Assembly: GCA_028282845.1 (NCBI GenBank)
Contig: JANQGY010000018.1
Coordinates: 1 to 64,000, forward strand
Origin: a bacterium
Lineage (GTDB): Bacteria; Fidelibacterota; Marinisomatia; Marinisomatales; JAHJCW01
Length of the DNA stretch: 64,000 bases
Reading direction: 5' to 3'
Position 1 is the stretch's first letter. The number at the start of each line of letters is the position of its first letter. Positions 33,804 to 43,760 of this stretch are shown piece after piece. The translations under genes and the position numbers were made by a program. The notes under the pieces were generated by a model. That model was not told the DNA's origin, made no database searches, and was given only the letters and a program-made list of their open reading frames with translations.

Positions 33804-35130
33804 AAAGACCTACCAGTCAGATATAAAACATTCCTTTTACACGCCCAATTCTTTACGAAGAAAGAATATTTGGCTTGAACGACTAAGATGGGCATCAACG
33901 TTTTCCTTAACTGTATTTCTAATTCTGATCTATGCTTTTAAAATTGATATTTATCCGTATGCTTCGATTCTCAGTATAATATTAGTATTAACAGTAGCAA
34001 ACACCGTATTTTTAATATATTTAAGAAAAAGTCCGCCAACTTATTTACAACGTGAAGAGAGCATTGTATTAGCTCAAATTGCCGGAGATTATGTTCTATT
34101 GACCGCGCTTGTGCATTATACCGGTGGAATAGATTCACCTTTTAGTTTCTTCTATGTATTTCATATCATAATAGCCTCAGTCATATTCGAAAAAAAGTAT
34201 CCGGCTTTTATAATAGCAATTGTATCGGTATTATTATATTCAGGATTAACTTTATTTGAATATTGGAAAATAGTTGAGCACTATGGAAACGGTTCAAGAG
34301 CATTCAACATAATTGATATAACTTTTGCCCTATCTGTATTTTATGTAACGATCTTTGCCAGTACCTATATCGGTGTAACATTGATGATGCGCCACAAGAA
34401 AGTTAAAAACCTTATATTCACTCAAAAGGAAGAATTAGAAAAGTCCGAGAAAGAAAAGATGCAATTCTTCAGATTTGTTTCGCACGAACTTAAAAGTCCG
34501 ATAATTGCTGTGCAGAGTTCCATAAATGTCGTTCTCGATGTCATGGGGAAAGATTTGAAAAAGCAAGCGAAAGATATGCTTGAACGGGGACGTAAAAGAA
34601 CAGAGCAAATGATCGAGATCTTAAAAGACTTGGTTACTATCTCGTATGACGAAAAAGACGAAGATCATGTACCGGAAATGGTTGTCCCATGCGAGCATGT
34701 GCCGGAAGTCGTTGATTTTTATCGCCCGATAGCCGTTGAGAAGAATATTAAAATTGTTGAAAATATTTGTAAGCAGCGCAGGGGATTCAAATTGGACAAA
34801 TTCCTATTTGAGAAAATTATGACCAATTTGATATCGAATGCAGTTCGCTATACCCCTGCCGGCGGAACTGTTACGATCAAAACCGATTTGGATGACGATT
34901 ATTGGTATTTGATAATTAGCGATACCGGAATTGGCATTCCCAAAGAAGAACAGAAGCACATATTTGAAGAATTTTATCGGGCAAGTAATGCTAAAAATTT
35001 TGAACAGGTTGGTACCGGATTAGGTATGAGCATTATTAAAAGACTTGTCGAACAGGAAAACGGCAAAATAAATCTTGAAAGTGAAGTCGGAAAAGGGTCA
35101 ACTTTTACAGTAAGGTTTCCTTTAAATTGA
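33796..35130 (+). CDS. Membrane histidine kinase, RegB/PilS-like sensor
   Basis: 444 residues from TTG 33796 (AGGAAC lies 8 bases upstream). About six membrane helices occupy residues 32-195. Between them lies GGIDSPF (110-116), the place of the quinone-sensing GGxxNPF loop of RegB/PrrB, although PilS-type kinases carry a similar GG-x-D-SPF. The kinase core follows: H-box FVSHELKSPI (His230), N-box NLISNAVRYTP, G1 DTGIGIP, G2 GTGLGMSI. RegB systems are known to control hydrogenase genes by redox state, so a role in regulating this island is plausible. It overlaps both neighbours. Confidence 0.88.
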   Translation: MPEKTYQSDIKHSFYTPNSLRRKNIWLERLRWASTFSLTVFLILIYAFKIDIYPYASILSIILVLTVANTVFLIYLRKSPPTYLQREESIVLAQIAGDYVLLTALVHYTGGIDSPFSFFYVFHIIIASVIFEKKYPAFIIAIVSVLLYSGLTLFEYWKIVEHYGNGSRAFNIIDITFALSVFYVTIFASTYIGVTLMMRHKKVKNLIFTQKEELEKSEKEKMQFFRFVSHELKSPIIAVQSSINVVLDVMGKDLKKQAKDMLERGRKRTEQMIEILKDLVTISYDEKDEDHVPEMVVPCEHVPEVVDFYRPIAVEKNIKIVENICKQRRGFKLDKFLFEKIMTNLISNAVRYTPAGGTVTIKTDLDDDYWYLIISDTGIGIPKEEQKHIFEEFYRASNAKNFEQVGTGLGMSIIKRLVEQENGKINLESEVGKGSTFTVRFPLN

Positions 35131-35600
35131 AAAAAATACTGATAGGCGGAATTCTTCATAATCACGACTATACAATGTTGAAAATAGTCGGTTTACCCAA
35201 TAAGCCGGGATTTGCCGGTAAAATATTAACCGAATTAGGTCGTGCCAACATCAATTTACACTTTATAGCCGAGGGTGAAGACGCTCAGGGTCTTGCCAAT
35301 ATGACAATTTGTGTTTCACCTGACGATTCTAAAAAAGCTATCACTATCGTTTCCTCTCAGAGAAATGGTGATCAACAGCAAAAAGTTGAAGAAATCCCCC
35401 ATATTTCGAGTTTGACAGTTTACGGGCCGCATTTCCGGGAAAAGCCCGCTATCAGTGGTGAAATGTGCTCGGCATTAGGTCACGCAAATATTAATATACT
35501 TGGAATTTCAACCTCAATATCTTCAGTATGTTGTCTCATAGAAGATAAAGATTTTGAGAACGCTTATGATTCTCTCCTCAAAGTCTTTGAACTTCCATAA
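35127..35600 (+). CDS. ACT-domain protein, aspartokinase-like regulatory fold
   Basis: 157 residues from TTG 35127, overlapping the kinase stop (TTGA). An ATG at 35175 is an alternative. Two ACT domains are present: the first reads LKIVGLPNKPGFAGKIL and NINLHFIAEG, the second VYGPHFREKPAISGEM, NINILGISTSISSVC. This is the tandem ACT arrangement of the aspartokinase regulatory half, but with no kinase domain. ACT domains bind amino acids or other small ligands. It is the last gene of the hydrogenase-regulatory plus-strand operon; the role there is unknown. Confidence 0.85.
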   Translation: MKKILIGGILHNHDYTMLKIVGLPNKPGFAGKILTELGRANINLHFIAEGEDAQGLANMTICVSPDDSKKAITIVSSQRNGDQQQKVEEIPHISSLTVYGPHFREKPAISGEMCSALGHANINILGISTSISSVCCLIEDKDFENAYDSLLKVFELP

Positions 35601-35609
35601 AATTTAGAA

Positions 35610-36308
35610 CTATAACCCTAAGAACTTTATCGACAGTCCCGCCAAGGCGATGATCAGTCCGGCGATTGCATGTGTATATCTCTCAAGAAATCCCAATTTT
35701 ATCTTAATTAGTCCTTTAGATACAACATACACAATAACTGTCATTGTAAAAATGGTTGTTATGCCAAAAGCCAATGTCACCCATAGCAAATCCAGCCAGC
35801 TTCCTTGAGCGGCAGGATACATTAAAATTGGTATCAACGGCTCGCAGGGACCTAATACAAAGATAATGAATAATGCCCAGGGTGTAATTGATTTTTGATT
35901 TCCATGTATGTGGGCGTGGCGACCTAAATGATGATGTGAATGTGAGTGCTCTTGGTCTTCATGATGGTGATCATGGGTATGCTCGGTTGCCCGCAATCCG
36001 ATTCTCAATCCCCAAGCAGCATAAGCAATACCGAATCCGATCAATAACCAACTTGCAATATCACCGCGTACGCTCTCAACATTTTCTAATAAACCGACTG
36101 AAATTCCAAGAACAACACCAACTACTCCAAGTAGTACTGAACCAAGCACATGACCAATCCCGCATAAAACTGTTATGAACAGAATTTTAGATAATGACCA
36201 TTTGCGTGCCTTTCCGATCATAATGAACGGCAGGTAATGGTCAGGTCCAATAGCAGTATGGACAAATCCGATTGAAACAGCCGTCCAGATTAGTATATTG
36301 AGTTCCAT
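35610..36308 (-). CDS. Nickel/cobalt permease, UreH-like
   Basis: 232 residues with six predicted helices. It shows GFVHTAIGPDHYLPFI (near 15-30), the H-x-x-x-x-x-D-H signature that binds Ni in NiCoT/UreH-type permeases, and a second motif FVLGPCEPLIPILMYP. A His-rich cytoplasmic loop of about 25 residues (near 110-137) contains 13 or more histidines and probably holds metal. In this position, next to hypE, it most likely supplies nickel for the two hydrogenases. It is convergent with the ACT gene and leads on from the hyp operon, 8 bases after hypE. Confidence 0.85.
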   Translation of the reverse strand: MELNILIWTAVSIGFVHTAIGPDHYLPFIMIGKARKWSLSKILFITVLCGIGHVLGSVLLGVVGVVLGISVGLLENVESVRGDIASWLLIGFGIAYAAWGLRIGLRATEHTHDHHHEDQEHSHSHHHLGRHAHIHGNQKSITPWALFIIFVLGPCEPLIPILMYPAAQGSWLDLLWVTLAFGITTIFTMTVIVYVVSKGLIKIKLGFLERYTHAIAGLIIALAGLSIKFLGL

Positions 36309-36316
36309 TTAATCTC

Positions 36317-37372
36317 CTAACAAATTCGTGGAAGTTGTTCTCCTACCGGTAAATCAATTATTCTGTTTACTCCTAAGCCGGTTTGCTGAACAACAATTCC
36401 TTTATTATCATTAACAACTTCACCTATAATACTTGCATTTTTTCCTAATTCATGCTTCAGCATTGCTTCCACCATATTTTCCGCTATTTCGGAGCCAACC
36501 ACTGCTATTAGTTTTCCTTCATTAGCGACATAAAGTGGATCAATTCCCAATACCTCACAAGCACCCTTAACATCATGTTTAACCGGTATTTTATCGGAAT
36601 ATAATTGTATGCCAACATCAGACTGTTTGGCAAATTCATTAAGAGTTGTGGCAACGCCGCCACGGGTCGGATCGCGCATAGCGTGAATATCTTCGGAAAT
36701 ATTCAACATAACTTCAACTAATCCATTCAATGCAGCGGTATCACTTTTAATTTTAGATTTGAACGATAGGTCTTCGCGCGTGGTCATAACCGCCATCCCA
36801 TGATCGGCAACTGATCCTGAAATAATTATTTTGTCACCTGGCGTTAATCGATTAGCTGAAATATTTACATTATTGGGGACAATACCAATGCCGGAAGTAT
36901 TGATAAATAATTTATCGCAACTGCCGCGATTAACAACTTTTGTATCCCCCGCGACTATTTTTACTCCGGCTTGTTTGGCTGCTTTTTCCATAGATAATGC
37001 AATTATATGAAGTGTTTCGAGTGGCAGTCCTTCTTCTAAGATGAATCCAACGCTAAGGTAAAGCGGTTTTGCTCCGCTCATTGCTACATCATTTACCGTG
37101 CCATTAATTGCCAGTTCGCCAATATTTCCTCCGGGGAAAAAGATCGGATCAACCACAAATGTATCAGTGGTAAATGCAATTTTATTTTTTGGAATATTAA
37201 GTACTGCCTGATCCTCAAGTTTATCAAGTGTCTCATTTCCAAAGCGTGGAATAAATATTTTATCTATCAGATCGGCGGATAATTTACCGCCGGCACCATG
37301 TGCTAATTGGATCGTATCATAATCCATTTTTGGCAGGGGACAGGACATTAGATCAATATCAAAATCAGCCAT
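36317..37372 (-). CDS. hypE: Hydrogenase maturation factor HypE
   Basis: 351 residues. HypE dehydrates the thiocarboxamide on its C-terminal Cys to thiocyanate, giving the cyanide ligand for the active-site iron. The C-terminus is LPRIC, with the required terminal Cys. The AIRS-like ATP-binding fold is indicated by the N-terminal [13 protein letters not shown] and the [19 protein letters not shown] segment. It overlaps hypD by 8 bases and is followed by the nickel permease. Confidence 0.97.
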   Translation of the reverse strand: MADFDIDLMSCPLPKMDYDTIQLAHGAGGKLSADLIDKIFIPRFGNETLDKLEDQAVLNIPKNKIAFTTDTFVVDPIFFPGGNIGELAINGTVNDVAMSGAKPLYLSVGFILEEGLPLETLHIIALSMEKAAKQAGVKIVAGDTKVVNRGSCDKLFINTSGIGIVPNNVNISANRLTPGDKIIISGSVADHGMAVMTTREDLSFKSKIKSDTAALNGLVEVMLNISEDIHAMRDPTRGGVATTLNEFAKQSDVGIQLYSDKIPVKHDVKGACEVLGIDPLYVANEGKLIAVVGSEIAENMVEAMLKHELGKNASIIGEVVNDNKGIVVQQTGLGVNRIIDLPVGEQLPRIC

Positions 37373-38459
37373 TTCTTATCCTTTGATATTTATAATAAGC
37401 AGCACAGGCGCCTTCACCGGAGACCATTGTTGCTCCAAGCGGATTGGATGGCGTGCATTCTTTACCGAAAGCCGGGCATTCGTGTGGTTTTTTCAATCCT
37501 TGTAAGACAATCCCGCTGATACATAATTCCGATTCCTGAGTAACTATATTGTCTACGGCAAATTTTAACTCGGCATCATATTTGGAAAATTCTTCTTTGA
37601 TCTTCAAGCCACTTTGTGGTATCTCTCCAATGCCGCGCCATTTGCGATCTCCGATCTCAAATATTGTATTTACTATATTTTGTGCCGGTTGATTGCCCCC
37701 TCTTTTAACGGCGCGTAGATATTGGTTTTCTACTCTATACTCACCTTTTTCCAATTGTTTTACCGCTAATAAAATTCCTTCTAAAACATCTATGGACTCA
37801 AAACCGGTTGGAATGATCGGTACTTTATACTTTTCGGCGATTGGATCATATTCCCACCAACCCATAATTGCGCAAACATGACCGGCTGCTAAATAGGCTT
37901 GTACGCGGTTCTTGGGAGAAGATAAAAGCGCTTCCATGGCGGGGGGAACTAAAACATGGCTTACTAATTCAGAAAAATTTGTTATTCCTTCTCGGTCAGC
38001 CTGATAAATCGCCATCGCATTGCCGGGAGCGGTGGTTTCAAATCCGACTGCAAAAAATACGACTTCTTTTTCAGGATTATTGCGGGCAATCTTTAGTGCT
38101 TCAAGCGGCGAATAAATAATTCTTACATCACCGCCTTCCGATTTGACCTGGAACAGATCTTTTTTACTTCCGGGCACACGCAGCATATCGCCAAAACTGG
38201 TGAATATAACATTCGGCGTTGATGCGATTTCGATTGCCTTATCAATTATTTCTAATGGTGTAACACAAACCGGACAGCCCGGTCCATGCACCAACTCGAT
38301 CTCTTTTGGCAGGATCTGATCAATACCATTTTTAATAATTGAATGGGTTTGACCGCCGCAGACTTCCATTATCACCCAAGGCTTGGTGACGGTGAATTCA
38401 ATTTCTGCTAAGATTTGCTTAGCTATCTTGGGATCACGGAATTCGTCCAAATATTTCAT
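37365..38459 (-). CDS. hypD: Hydrogenase maturation factor HypD
   Basis: 364 residues. HypD is the scaffold, with HypC, for assembly of the Fe(CN)2CO unit. The conserved motifs are visible: [10 protein letters not shown] (near 33-42), [11 protein letters not shown] (near 58-68), [12 protein letters not shown], and the C-terminal Cys set ([19 protein letters not shown]) for the 4Fe-4S cluster. Overlaps hypC by 4 bases and hypE by 8. Length is normal for the family. Confidence 0.97.
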   Translation of the reverse strand: MKYLDEFRDPKIAKQILAEIEFTVTKPWVIMEVCGGQTHSIIKNGIDQILPKEIELVHGPGCPVCVTPLEIIDKAIEIASTPNVIFTSFGDMLRVPGSKKDLFQVKSEGGDVRIIYSPLEALKIARNNPEKEVVFFAVGFETTAPGNAMAIYQADREGITNFSELVSHVLVPPAMEALLSSPKNRVQAYLAAGHVCAIMGWWEYDPIAEKYKVPIIPTGFESIDVLEGILLAVKQLEKGEYRVENQYLRAVKRGGNQPAQNIVNTIFEIGDRKWRGIGEIPQSGLKIKEEFSKYDAELKFAVDNIVTQESELCISGIVLQGLKKPHECPAFGKECTPSNPLGATMVSGEGACAAYYKYQRIRNG

Positions 38460-38740
38460 TTATCTTTTACTTCTTCTAATGGATTGCCATATAGATCAGC
38501 ACCTTCCTGAGCAGCATGGTCAGCCAGCTCTTCCCATGCTTCATATGATTTCATTGCCTCATCTTCATCTATAATCGAGATGCCAAATCCGGCATGAACA
38601 ACCGTATATTGTCCTACTTCAATTTCAGGTACATATTCTAAACATGCTTTATTAATGGTTCCACCATAATTGATATTTCCCATTTTCAAACCGTTCTCGT
38701 CAAAAATTTCTTCAACTTTCCCGGGTATTCCTAAACACAT
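38456..38740 (-). CDS. hypC: Hydrogenase maturation chaperone HypC
   Basis: 94 residues. HypC binds HypD and the large-subunit precursor through its N-terminal Cys2. The family start MCLGIPGKV is exact. The acidic C-terminal tail is somewhat longer than in many HypC proteins. Only one hypC-type gene is seen, so it may serve both hydrogenases, or the group 1c enzyme may use a HybG-like copy elsewhere. It lies 8 bases after hypF and overlaps hypD by 4. Confidence 0.96.
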   Translation of the reverse strand: MCLGIPGKVEEIFDENGLKMGNINYGGTINKACLEYVPEIEVGQYTVVHAGFGISIIDEDEAMKSYEAWEELADHAAQEGADLYGNPLEEVKDK

Positions 38741-38748
38741 AAATTCTC

Positions 38749-41004
38749 CTAATTAAATCTATTTCTGCCAATCATTGCTTGCCCCAATGATATTCCTCCA
38801 TCATTAGTCGGAACTTGACTATGAGTATAAACTTTAAAATTAGCTTTTTCAAGACCTAAAACTGTATGCTCGAACAGTACCATATTTTGAAATACACCAC
38901 CGCTTAAAGCGATGTTTTTGATTCCCGTTTCTTTGCGTGCATCTTGAGCTAATTCAATAAAAATATTTACTAATGTAGCATGAAATCTATTACTAATCTT
39001 TGATAATGATTCGCCATTTTGAATGGAGCGAACTACGGAACGTATAATTGGTTGTAATAGCACCTCACGATTATCACCCAATTGATCAATCACGTATGAA
39101 AATGGTCTGGCAACAATGTTGTTAAAAACCTGCATAAATTCGATGGCCGCCTGAGCCTCATAGTGTATAGTCTGTCGTCCACCACTCATAGCTGCAATTG
39201 CATCGAATAGTCTCCCACAACTGGATGTAAGCGGACTGTTTATGTCCTTTATCAACATTTCAATAATTGGACCAATGTCCTTGTTCTCCATGAAAGGCAG
39301 TTCAGGAATATCCTTTTGGAAGGTTTTATGCAAATAACTGATAGCCGTCCGCCATGGCGATTTAATGGCTGCATCACCGCCGGGTAATTGCATTCTCTCT
39401 AAATGAGCAAATCGGTCAAAATTATTATAATCACCGATTAAAATTTCACCGCCCCAAATGGTGGCGTCGGTACCATAACCGGTACCGTCCATTATTATTC
39501 CAATCGTCGGTTCAGTCAAATTATTCTCAGCCATGCAAGCTGCTAAATGAGCGTGGTGATGCTGCACAGGAATTGTTTCAATACTTTGTTCAGATGCCCA
39601 TTGAGTTGAAAAATACTGAGGATGCATGTCATGAATAATAATATCAGGTTTGGCATCAAAAATTGTTTGTAGATGATCAATTGTCATCTTAAAAAAATTA
39701 TAAGCCTCCAAGTTCTCAAGATCACCAATATGCTGACTTAGAATCGCTTTGTCATCTTTAAGCAGACACACGGTGTTCTTTAGTTCACCGCCAACAGCTA
39801 AAACAGTTGGTCCTTTTGACTTAACAAAAACAGGGCGCGGAGCAATTCCGCGACTACGACGGATATATCTGAATTTACCAGATAAAAATATTCCGACCGA
39901 ATCATCACTTCTTAAATAGATATCGCGGTTATGGACTAAGTAATGATCAGCAATACCATTTAAACGCTCAAATGCTTCAGTGTTGTCAATGCAGATTGGC
40001 TCTTCGCTAAGATTGGCGCTTGTCATAACTAGCGGTATATCTAATCCTTCAAGAATTATGTGATGCAAGGGTGTGTAAGGCAGCATAATGCCGAGATAAT
40101 CATTTCCCGGAGCAACTGACTTAGCTATATTAATATCATCCAATTTTTTCAAAAGTAGAATAGGAGCAATTGCCGATGTGAGAATTATTTTTTCATCATT
40201 TGTAATTGTGCAATACTGTTCAGCGTTTTGGATATTGCCAACCATCAATGCAAACGGTTTCTCATCACGCCCTTTTAATTTTCGTAATCTTTTTACGGCT
40301 TTCTCGTTCGTTGCATCAACTGCTAAATGGAAGCCGCCCAAGCCCTTTATTGCTAAAATATTTCCATCTTTAAGTAACTTTTGAGTAGTGTCAATAATAT
40401 TATTTGTATCAACAATATTTTTATTGGAATCGTATAAATGTATCTGTGGTCCGCAAACCGGACAGGCATTTGGTTGAGCATGAAATCTGCGGTTTGATGG
40501 ATCATCATACTCGGCTTGGCATTCAGGACACATCTCAAATTCTTTCATTGATGTGAATGGACGATCATAAGGAATATTATCGATGATTGTATAACGTGGA
40601 CCGCAATTAGTACAGTTTATAAATGGATAAAGATATCTTCGGTCATTTGGATCAAATAGTTCATTTCTGCAATCTTCGCAAAGAGCAATATCAGATGAAA
40701 TCAATGTGGATATCTCAGCAGATTCATCGGATTTAGTGATTACAAATTCTTTTGAACCTTTATTTTCCATCTGATCATGGGCGATTTTTGTAATTACTGC
40801 AAGGGGTGGTTTTTTTTCTGAAATATCTTTAATAAAATCATTTATACTATTTGCTATGCCTTCAACTTCAATTACTACACCGACAGATGTATTTAGTACA
40901 AATCCGGTGAGATTATGATCTTTTGCTAAATTATAAATGAATGGCCGAAAACCAACACCTTGTACAACTCCTTGAACGGATAATTTTTTGCGGATGATCT
41001 TCAA
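38749..41004 (-). CDS. hypF: Carbamoyltransferase HypF
   Basis: 751 residues, starting with TTG at 41004 since no ATG precedes the first strand. HypF makes the carbamoyl group that HypE turns into cyanide. Domains in order: acylphosphatase (GVVQGVGFRPFIYNLA, near 10-90), two zinc fingers (CEDC, CTNCGPRY, CPEC, CPVCGP; near 105-185), YrdC-like (KGLGGFHLAVDA, near 210-385) and the Kae1-like carbamoyltransferase with the metal motif VQHHHAHLAAC. Length is normal. It is placed between hypB and hypC. Confidence 0.97.
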   Translation of the reverse strand: MKIIRKKLSVQGVVQGVGFRPFIYNLAKDHNLTGFVLNTSVGVVIEVEGIANSINDFIKDISEKKPPLAVITKIAHDQMENKGSKEFVITKSDESAEISTLISSDIALCEDCRNELFDPNDRRYLYPFINCTNCGPRYTIIDNIPYDRPFTSMKEFEMCPECQAEYDDPSNRRFHAQPNACPVCGPQIHLYDSNKNIVDTNNIIDTTQKLLKDGNILAIKGLGGFHLAVDATNEKAVKRLRKLKGRDEKPFALMVGNIQNAEQYCTITNDEKIILTSAIAPILLLKKLDDINIAKSVAPGNDYLGIMLPYTPLHHIILEGLDIPLVMTSANLSEEPICIDNTEAFERLNGIADHYLVHNRDIYLRSDDSVGIFLSGKFRYIRRSRGIAPRPVFVKSKGPTVLAVGGELKNTVCLLKDDKAILSQHIGDLENLEAYNFFKMTIDHLQTIFDAKPDIIIHDMHPQYFSTQWASEQSIETIPVQHHHAHLAACMAENNLTEPTIGIIMDGTGYGTDATIWGGEILIGDYNNFDRFAHLERMQLPGGDAAIKSPWRTAISYLHKTFQKDIPELPFMENKDIGPIIEMLIKDINSPLTSSCGRLFDAIAAMSGGRQTIHYEAQAAIEFMQVFNNIVARPFSYVIDQLGDNREVLLQPIIRSVVRSIQNGESLSKISNRFHATLVNIFIELAQDARKETGIKNIALSGGVFQNMVLFEHTVLGLEKANFKVYTHSQVPTNDGGISLGQAMIGRNRFN

Positions 41005-41023
41005 CGAACCTACAGCATATTTA

Positions 41024-41827
41024 TTACTTAGAATGAGCTAACAACCAATCAATCCATTTTTGCATTCCATCACCTTTTGTCGCTGAGGCTTCAATAAATT
41101 TAATATTGGGATTGACTTGCCTGGCATATTCTTTGCATTTATCTACATTAAAATCAACATAGGGCAGTAAGTCAGTTTTATTGATGATACATAGATCAGA
41201 TACACTAAACATTGTCGGATATTTATGCGGTTTATCATCGCCCTCGGTTACACTGATGATAACAACTTTGTGGGCTTCGCCAAGGTCAAAAAGGGCGGGG
41301 CAGACGAGATTCCCCACATTCTCAATGAATAGGATTGAGTTATCTTTAAGCTCTAATTCTTTGGAGCCCTGATTTACCATTTCCGAGTCAAGATGGCAAC
41401 CGGTTCCCGTATTGACTTGTATTACCGCTGCTCCTGTCGCAGCGATACGTTCTGCATCGTTCATAGTTTGTTGATCGCCTTCAATAACGGCGCATTCGGT
41501 TTTATCTTTTATTTGTGAAATGGTTTTTTCCAATAGAGTAGTTTTGCCGGCACCGGGTGAGCTAACAAGATTCAATGCAAAAATATTTTTAGCCTCAAAA
41601 TAGCCTCTATTTCTTTCAGCTAATAAATTATTTTTCTCAAGCACATTCGTTTCAACTTCTACAGTTCTTCCATGGTCGTGACTGTGGTCATGGGAATGAT
41701 CATGTGAATGGCTATGGTCTTGATCGTGATGATGATCATGATCGTGTAAATGTGAGTGGGAATTCTGACCGGGTTTTCTAAGTGTTACCGCTTCGTCGGG
41801 TTGTCCGCATCCGCATGTATCGCACAT
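41024..41827 (-). CDS. hypB: Nickel-binding GTPase HypB
   Basis: 267 residues. HypB delivers nickel to the large subunit with HypA. The N-terminal high-affinity site CDTCGCG is present (residues 2-8), then a His/Asp-rich stretch near 24-55 that can store nickel. The GTPase domain has the P-loop SSPGAGKTTL (near 103-112), and the GTP-specific NKTD near residue 217. The metal-binding Cys-His pair lies in GCHLD. It sits 9 bases after hypA. The His-rich region is longer than in E. coli HypB and would also act as a nickel store. Confidence 0.96.
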   Translation of the reverse strand: MCDTCGCGQPDEAVTLRKPGQNSHSHLHDHDHHHDQDHSHSHDHSHDHSHDHGRTVEVETNVLEKNNLLAERNRGYFEAKNIFALNLVSSPGAGKTTLLEKTISQIKDKTECAVIEGDQQTMNDAERIAATGAAVIQVNTGTGCHLDSEMVNQGSKELELKDNSILFIENVGNLVCPALFDLGEAHKVVIISVTEGDDKPHKYPTMFSVSDLCIINKTDLLPYVDFNVDKCKEYARQVNPNIKFIEASATKGDGMQKWIDWLLAHSK

Positions 41828-41836
41828 AATAGCTCC

Positions 41837-42178
41837 TTAATCAATATTAAAAGATTTAATGTTTAGCTCCTTTCCCTTAAGTAACTCAATGTTATAATCG
41901 TCACAGGTAGGGCAGGGGGTAAATTCGTTTTCAATATGAAAATGTTTATCACAATTCTTACAAAATGCCTTGCCTTGTATTCTATTGATCTTCAGTTGGG
42001 CACCATCGGCTAATGTGCTTTTTGTGGCTGCTTCAAATCCAAACTCAAGCGCATCAATCATTATACCTGAGAGTTCACCAACATCTAAAACAATGTTATT
42101 GATCTTTTTAGCATTCTCTTCTTTTGCCTTTTTACATACAATATCAACGATACTAACAGCTATGGACATTTCATGCAT
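41837..42178 (-). CDS. hypA: Nickel metallochaperone HypA
   Basis: 113 residues. The start MHEMSIA holds the nickel-binding His2 with Glu3. The zinc finger is CKNCDKHFHIENEFTPCPTC near residues 73-92. HypA hands nickel from HypB to the large subunit. It is the first gene in the hypA-B-F-C-D-E run, with about 70 bases before it separating it from the epimerase gene. A promoter could lie in that gap, or the run could continue from the hyb operon. Confidence 0.95.
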   Translation of the reverse strand: MHEMSIAVSIVDIVCKKAKEENAKKINNIVLDVGELSGIMIDALEFGFEAATKSTLADGAQLKINRIQGKAFCKNCDKHFHIENEFTPCPTCDDYNIELLKGKELNIKSFNID

Positions 42179-42248
42179 TATTGAATATTATTTTAACTCC
42201 AAAATTACTACAGTTAAAATATATAACGAACTACAAGTGGATTCGGAA

Positions 42249-43760
42249 TTAAATTATTGTGTTAGATTCGAATATATCTTGGACTTCGTCAACCATGATC
42301 TGTGTTGATAGACCAATCGTATCACGGAGCAATCCCTCAAATTTCTTAAGATCAGGTTGATTAATAAGCTTGTTGATTATTGTCTCGCTGATGATCTGCA
42401 AAGCATTCGTTACTTCAGATACCATAAATCCCTCCCTTTTTCGCATCACAGCGAGCGAGTGGGCATAATTAACTAAGGATAAACGATTGCCCGTTCTTAC
42501 TGAAGTGATTATAAGATTGAAAATTAAATTAAGATACCAAATTAAATAATCGGCATTCATATGCTGATAATGGATAAAAAGTTCTTTATCCTTATTATAG
42601 AATATTTTGGCAAATATTTCATCAACAATGTCATTTTGATGTTCGGTAAGGCAATTTGAAATCAGCAGGTTTGGTCTATCGCTTGTTTTAGCTTTGAGTG
42701 CAACTTGGTTTTTAGTGTGCCATTCGATCGGCAAGGTGCGCATGTGTTCAATCAAATATAGCAATCGGCGCTCAATGAGTCTTCTAGGCTTCGGAGACCA
42801 TCCCAAGGTGTCCATTGTATAGTTCGCATCAATATCAAGTTTTAAGTCAATATAATCGGTCATCCATGGTCTTTCAAATGGCGGTTTGCCGATCATTTTG
42901 CCAAGATAATAAAGAATCCTAACGCCGATCCGAGAAATCAGCTTCGGCATATTAAATGACGGTTTTTGTTTCCCATAAAATAGTTTTGTACCAGTATTAT
43001 ATAGCTCTAAGTGTGATGTTGATCCATTGGGACTGGCAATATAGGTATCAATTTGAGGAAGGCTGTCGGTCTTGTTTAAAATTATTTCTAACAATTGGTT
43101 TAAGCATTTTTGATGAATGTACGGCACAGCCGATTCACCTTTACCACCAAGTATTCTACTGTTCCAACTTCTTGAAAACCAAGTTTGCAGGAACATGTAT
43201 AGAGGACCGTATTCGCACCAGTCGCTGAATACAGCAGCAAAACGAATGATCGAACAAGGAAAATATTTTGAATAATCCTTTACTAATTGTTCGGCTTTGC
43301 GTTTGGTAACAGCATAAGGGAAATCGGCATCTACTGATGTCTTCTCATCAATTGCTCCTCCTTGTTTTGGAAAGTTACATGCTGCTACTGAGCTAGAAAA
43401 CAGAAATCGCTTTGGATTTAATTTTTTTGAATACTTAAGGATTAATTCTGTTCCTAATACGTTTGTGCGCTCGTATTCAGGATCAGGTTTATTGTCAAAA
43501 TTATAAAATCCCGCCAGATGAACCACAAAATCAATCGGACCATTGCTACTAATATTTTGGATCTCTTTTGACAATGAGTTTTCATCGGCAATATCAATAA
43601 GAATCCATTTTACATTTTTATGAATTGGCACACGTGCTCGTTGCTGATTTTTTCTTGCTAAGGCATAAATGATGTAGTCATTTTTAAAGTATTCAATAAA
43701 ATGTCTGCCAACAAAACCGGAAGCCCCCGTAAGAATGATTTTGGGAAGAACGGGCTTCAT
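42249..43760 (-). CDS. NAD-dependent epimerase fused to a C-terminal helical domain
   Basis: 503 residues. The N-terminal extended SDR/epimerase domain (about 5-310) has the NAD motif LTGASGFVGRHF and the catalytic Tyr-Lys pair in YAVTKRKAE, with SSSVAAC holding the Ser. After about residue 375 comes a 125-residue helical domain (TEHQNDIVDEIFAKIF, MRKREGFMVSEVTNAL, IISETIINKL), of the general look of the N-terminal sensor domains of RsbR-like or histidine-kinase proteins. The substrate is unknown. It lies between hypA and the small membrane protein gene, inside the hydrogenase island, with 4 bases of overlap to the latter, so a link to hydrogenase function is possible. Confidence 0.75.
   Translation of the reverse strand: MKPVLPKIILTGASGFVGRHFIEYFKNDYIIYALARKNQQRARVPIHKNVKWILIDIADENSLSKEIQNISSNGPIDFVVHLAGFYNFDNKPDPEYERTNVLGTELILKYSKKLNPKRFLFSSSVAACNFPKQGGAIDEKTSVDADFPYAVTKRKAEQLVKDYSKYFPCSIIRFAAVFSDWCEYGPLYMFLQTWFSRSWNSRILGGKGESAVPYIHQKCLNQLLEIILNKTDSLPQIDTYIASPNGSTSHLELYNTGTKLFYGKQKPSFNMPKLISRIGVRILYYLGKMIGKPPFERPWMTDYIDLKLDIDANYTMDTLGWSPKPRRLIERRLLYLIEHMRTLPIEWHTKNQVALKAKTSDRPNLLISNCLTEHQNDIVDEIFAKIFYNKDKELFIHYQHMNADYLIWYLNLIFNLIITSVRTGNRLSLVNYAHSLAVMRKREGFMVSEVTNALQIISETIINKLINQPDLKKFEGLLRDTIGLSTQIMVDEVQDIFESNTII

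Noticed and set aside
41660..41770. Low-complexity repeat near 41.7 kb and a similar one near 35.95 kb
   Set aside because: They encode His/Asp-rich metal-binding stretches of HypB and the nickel permease, not DNA repeats of their own.
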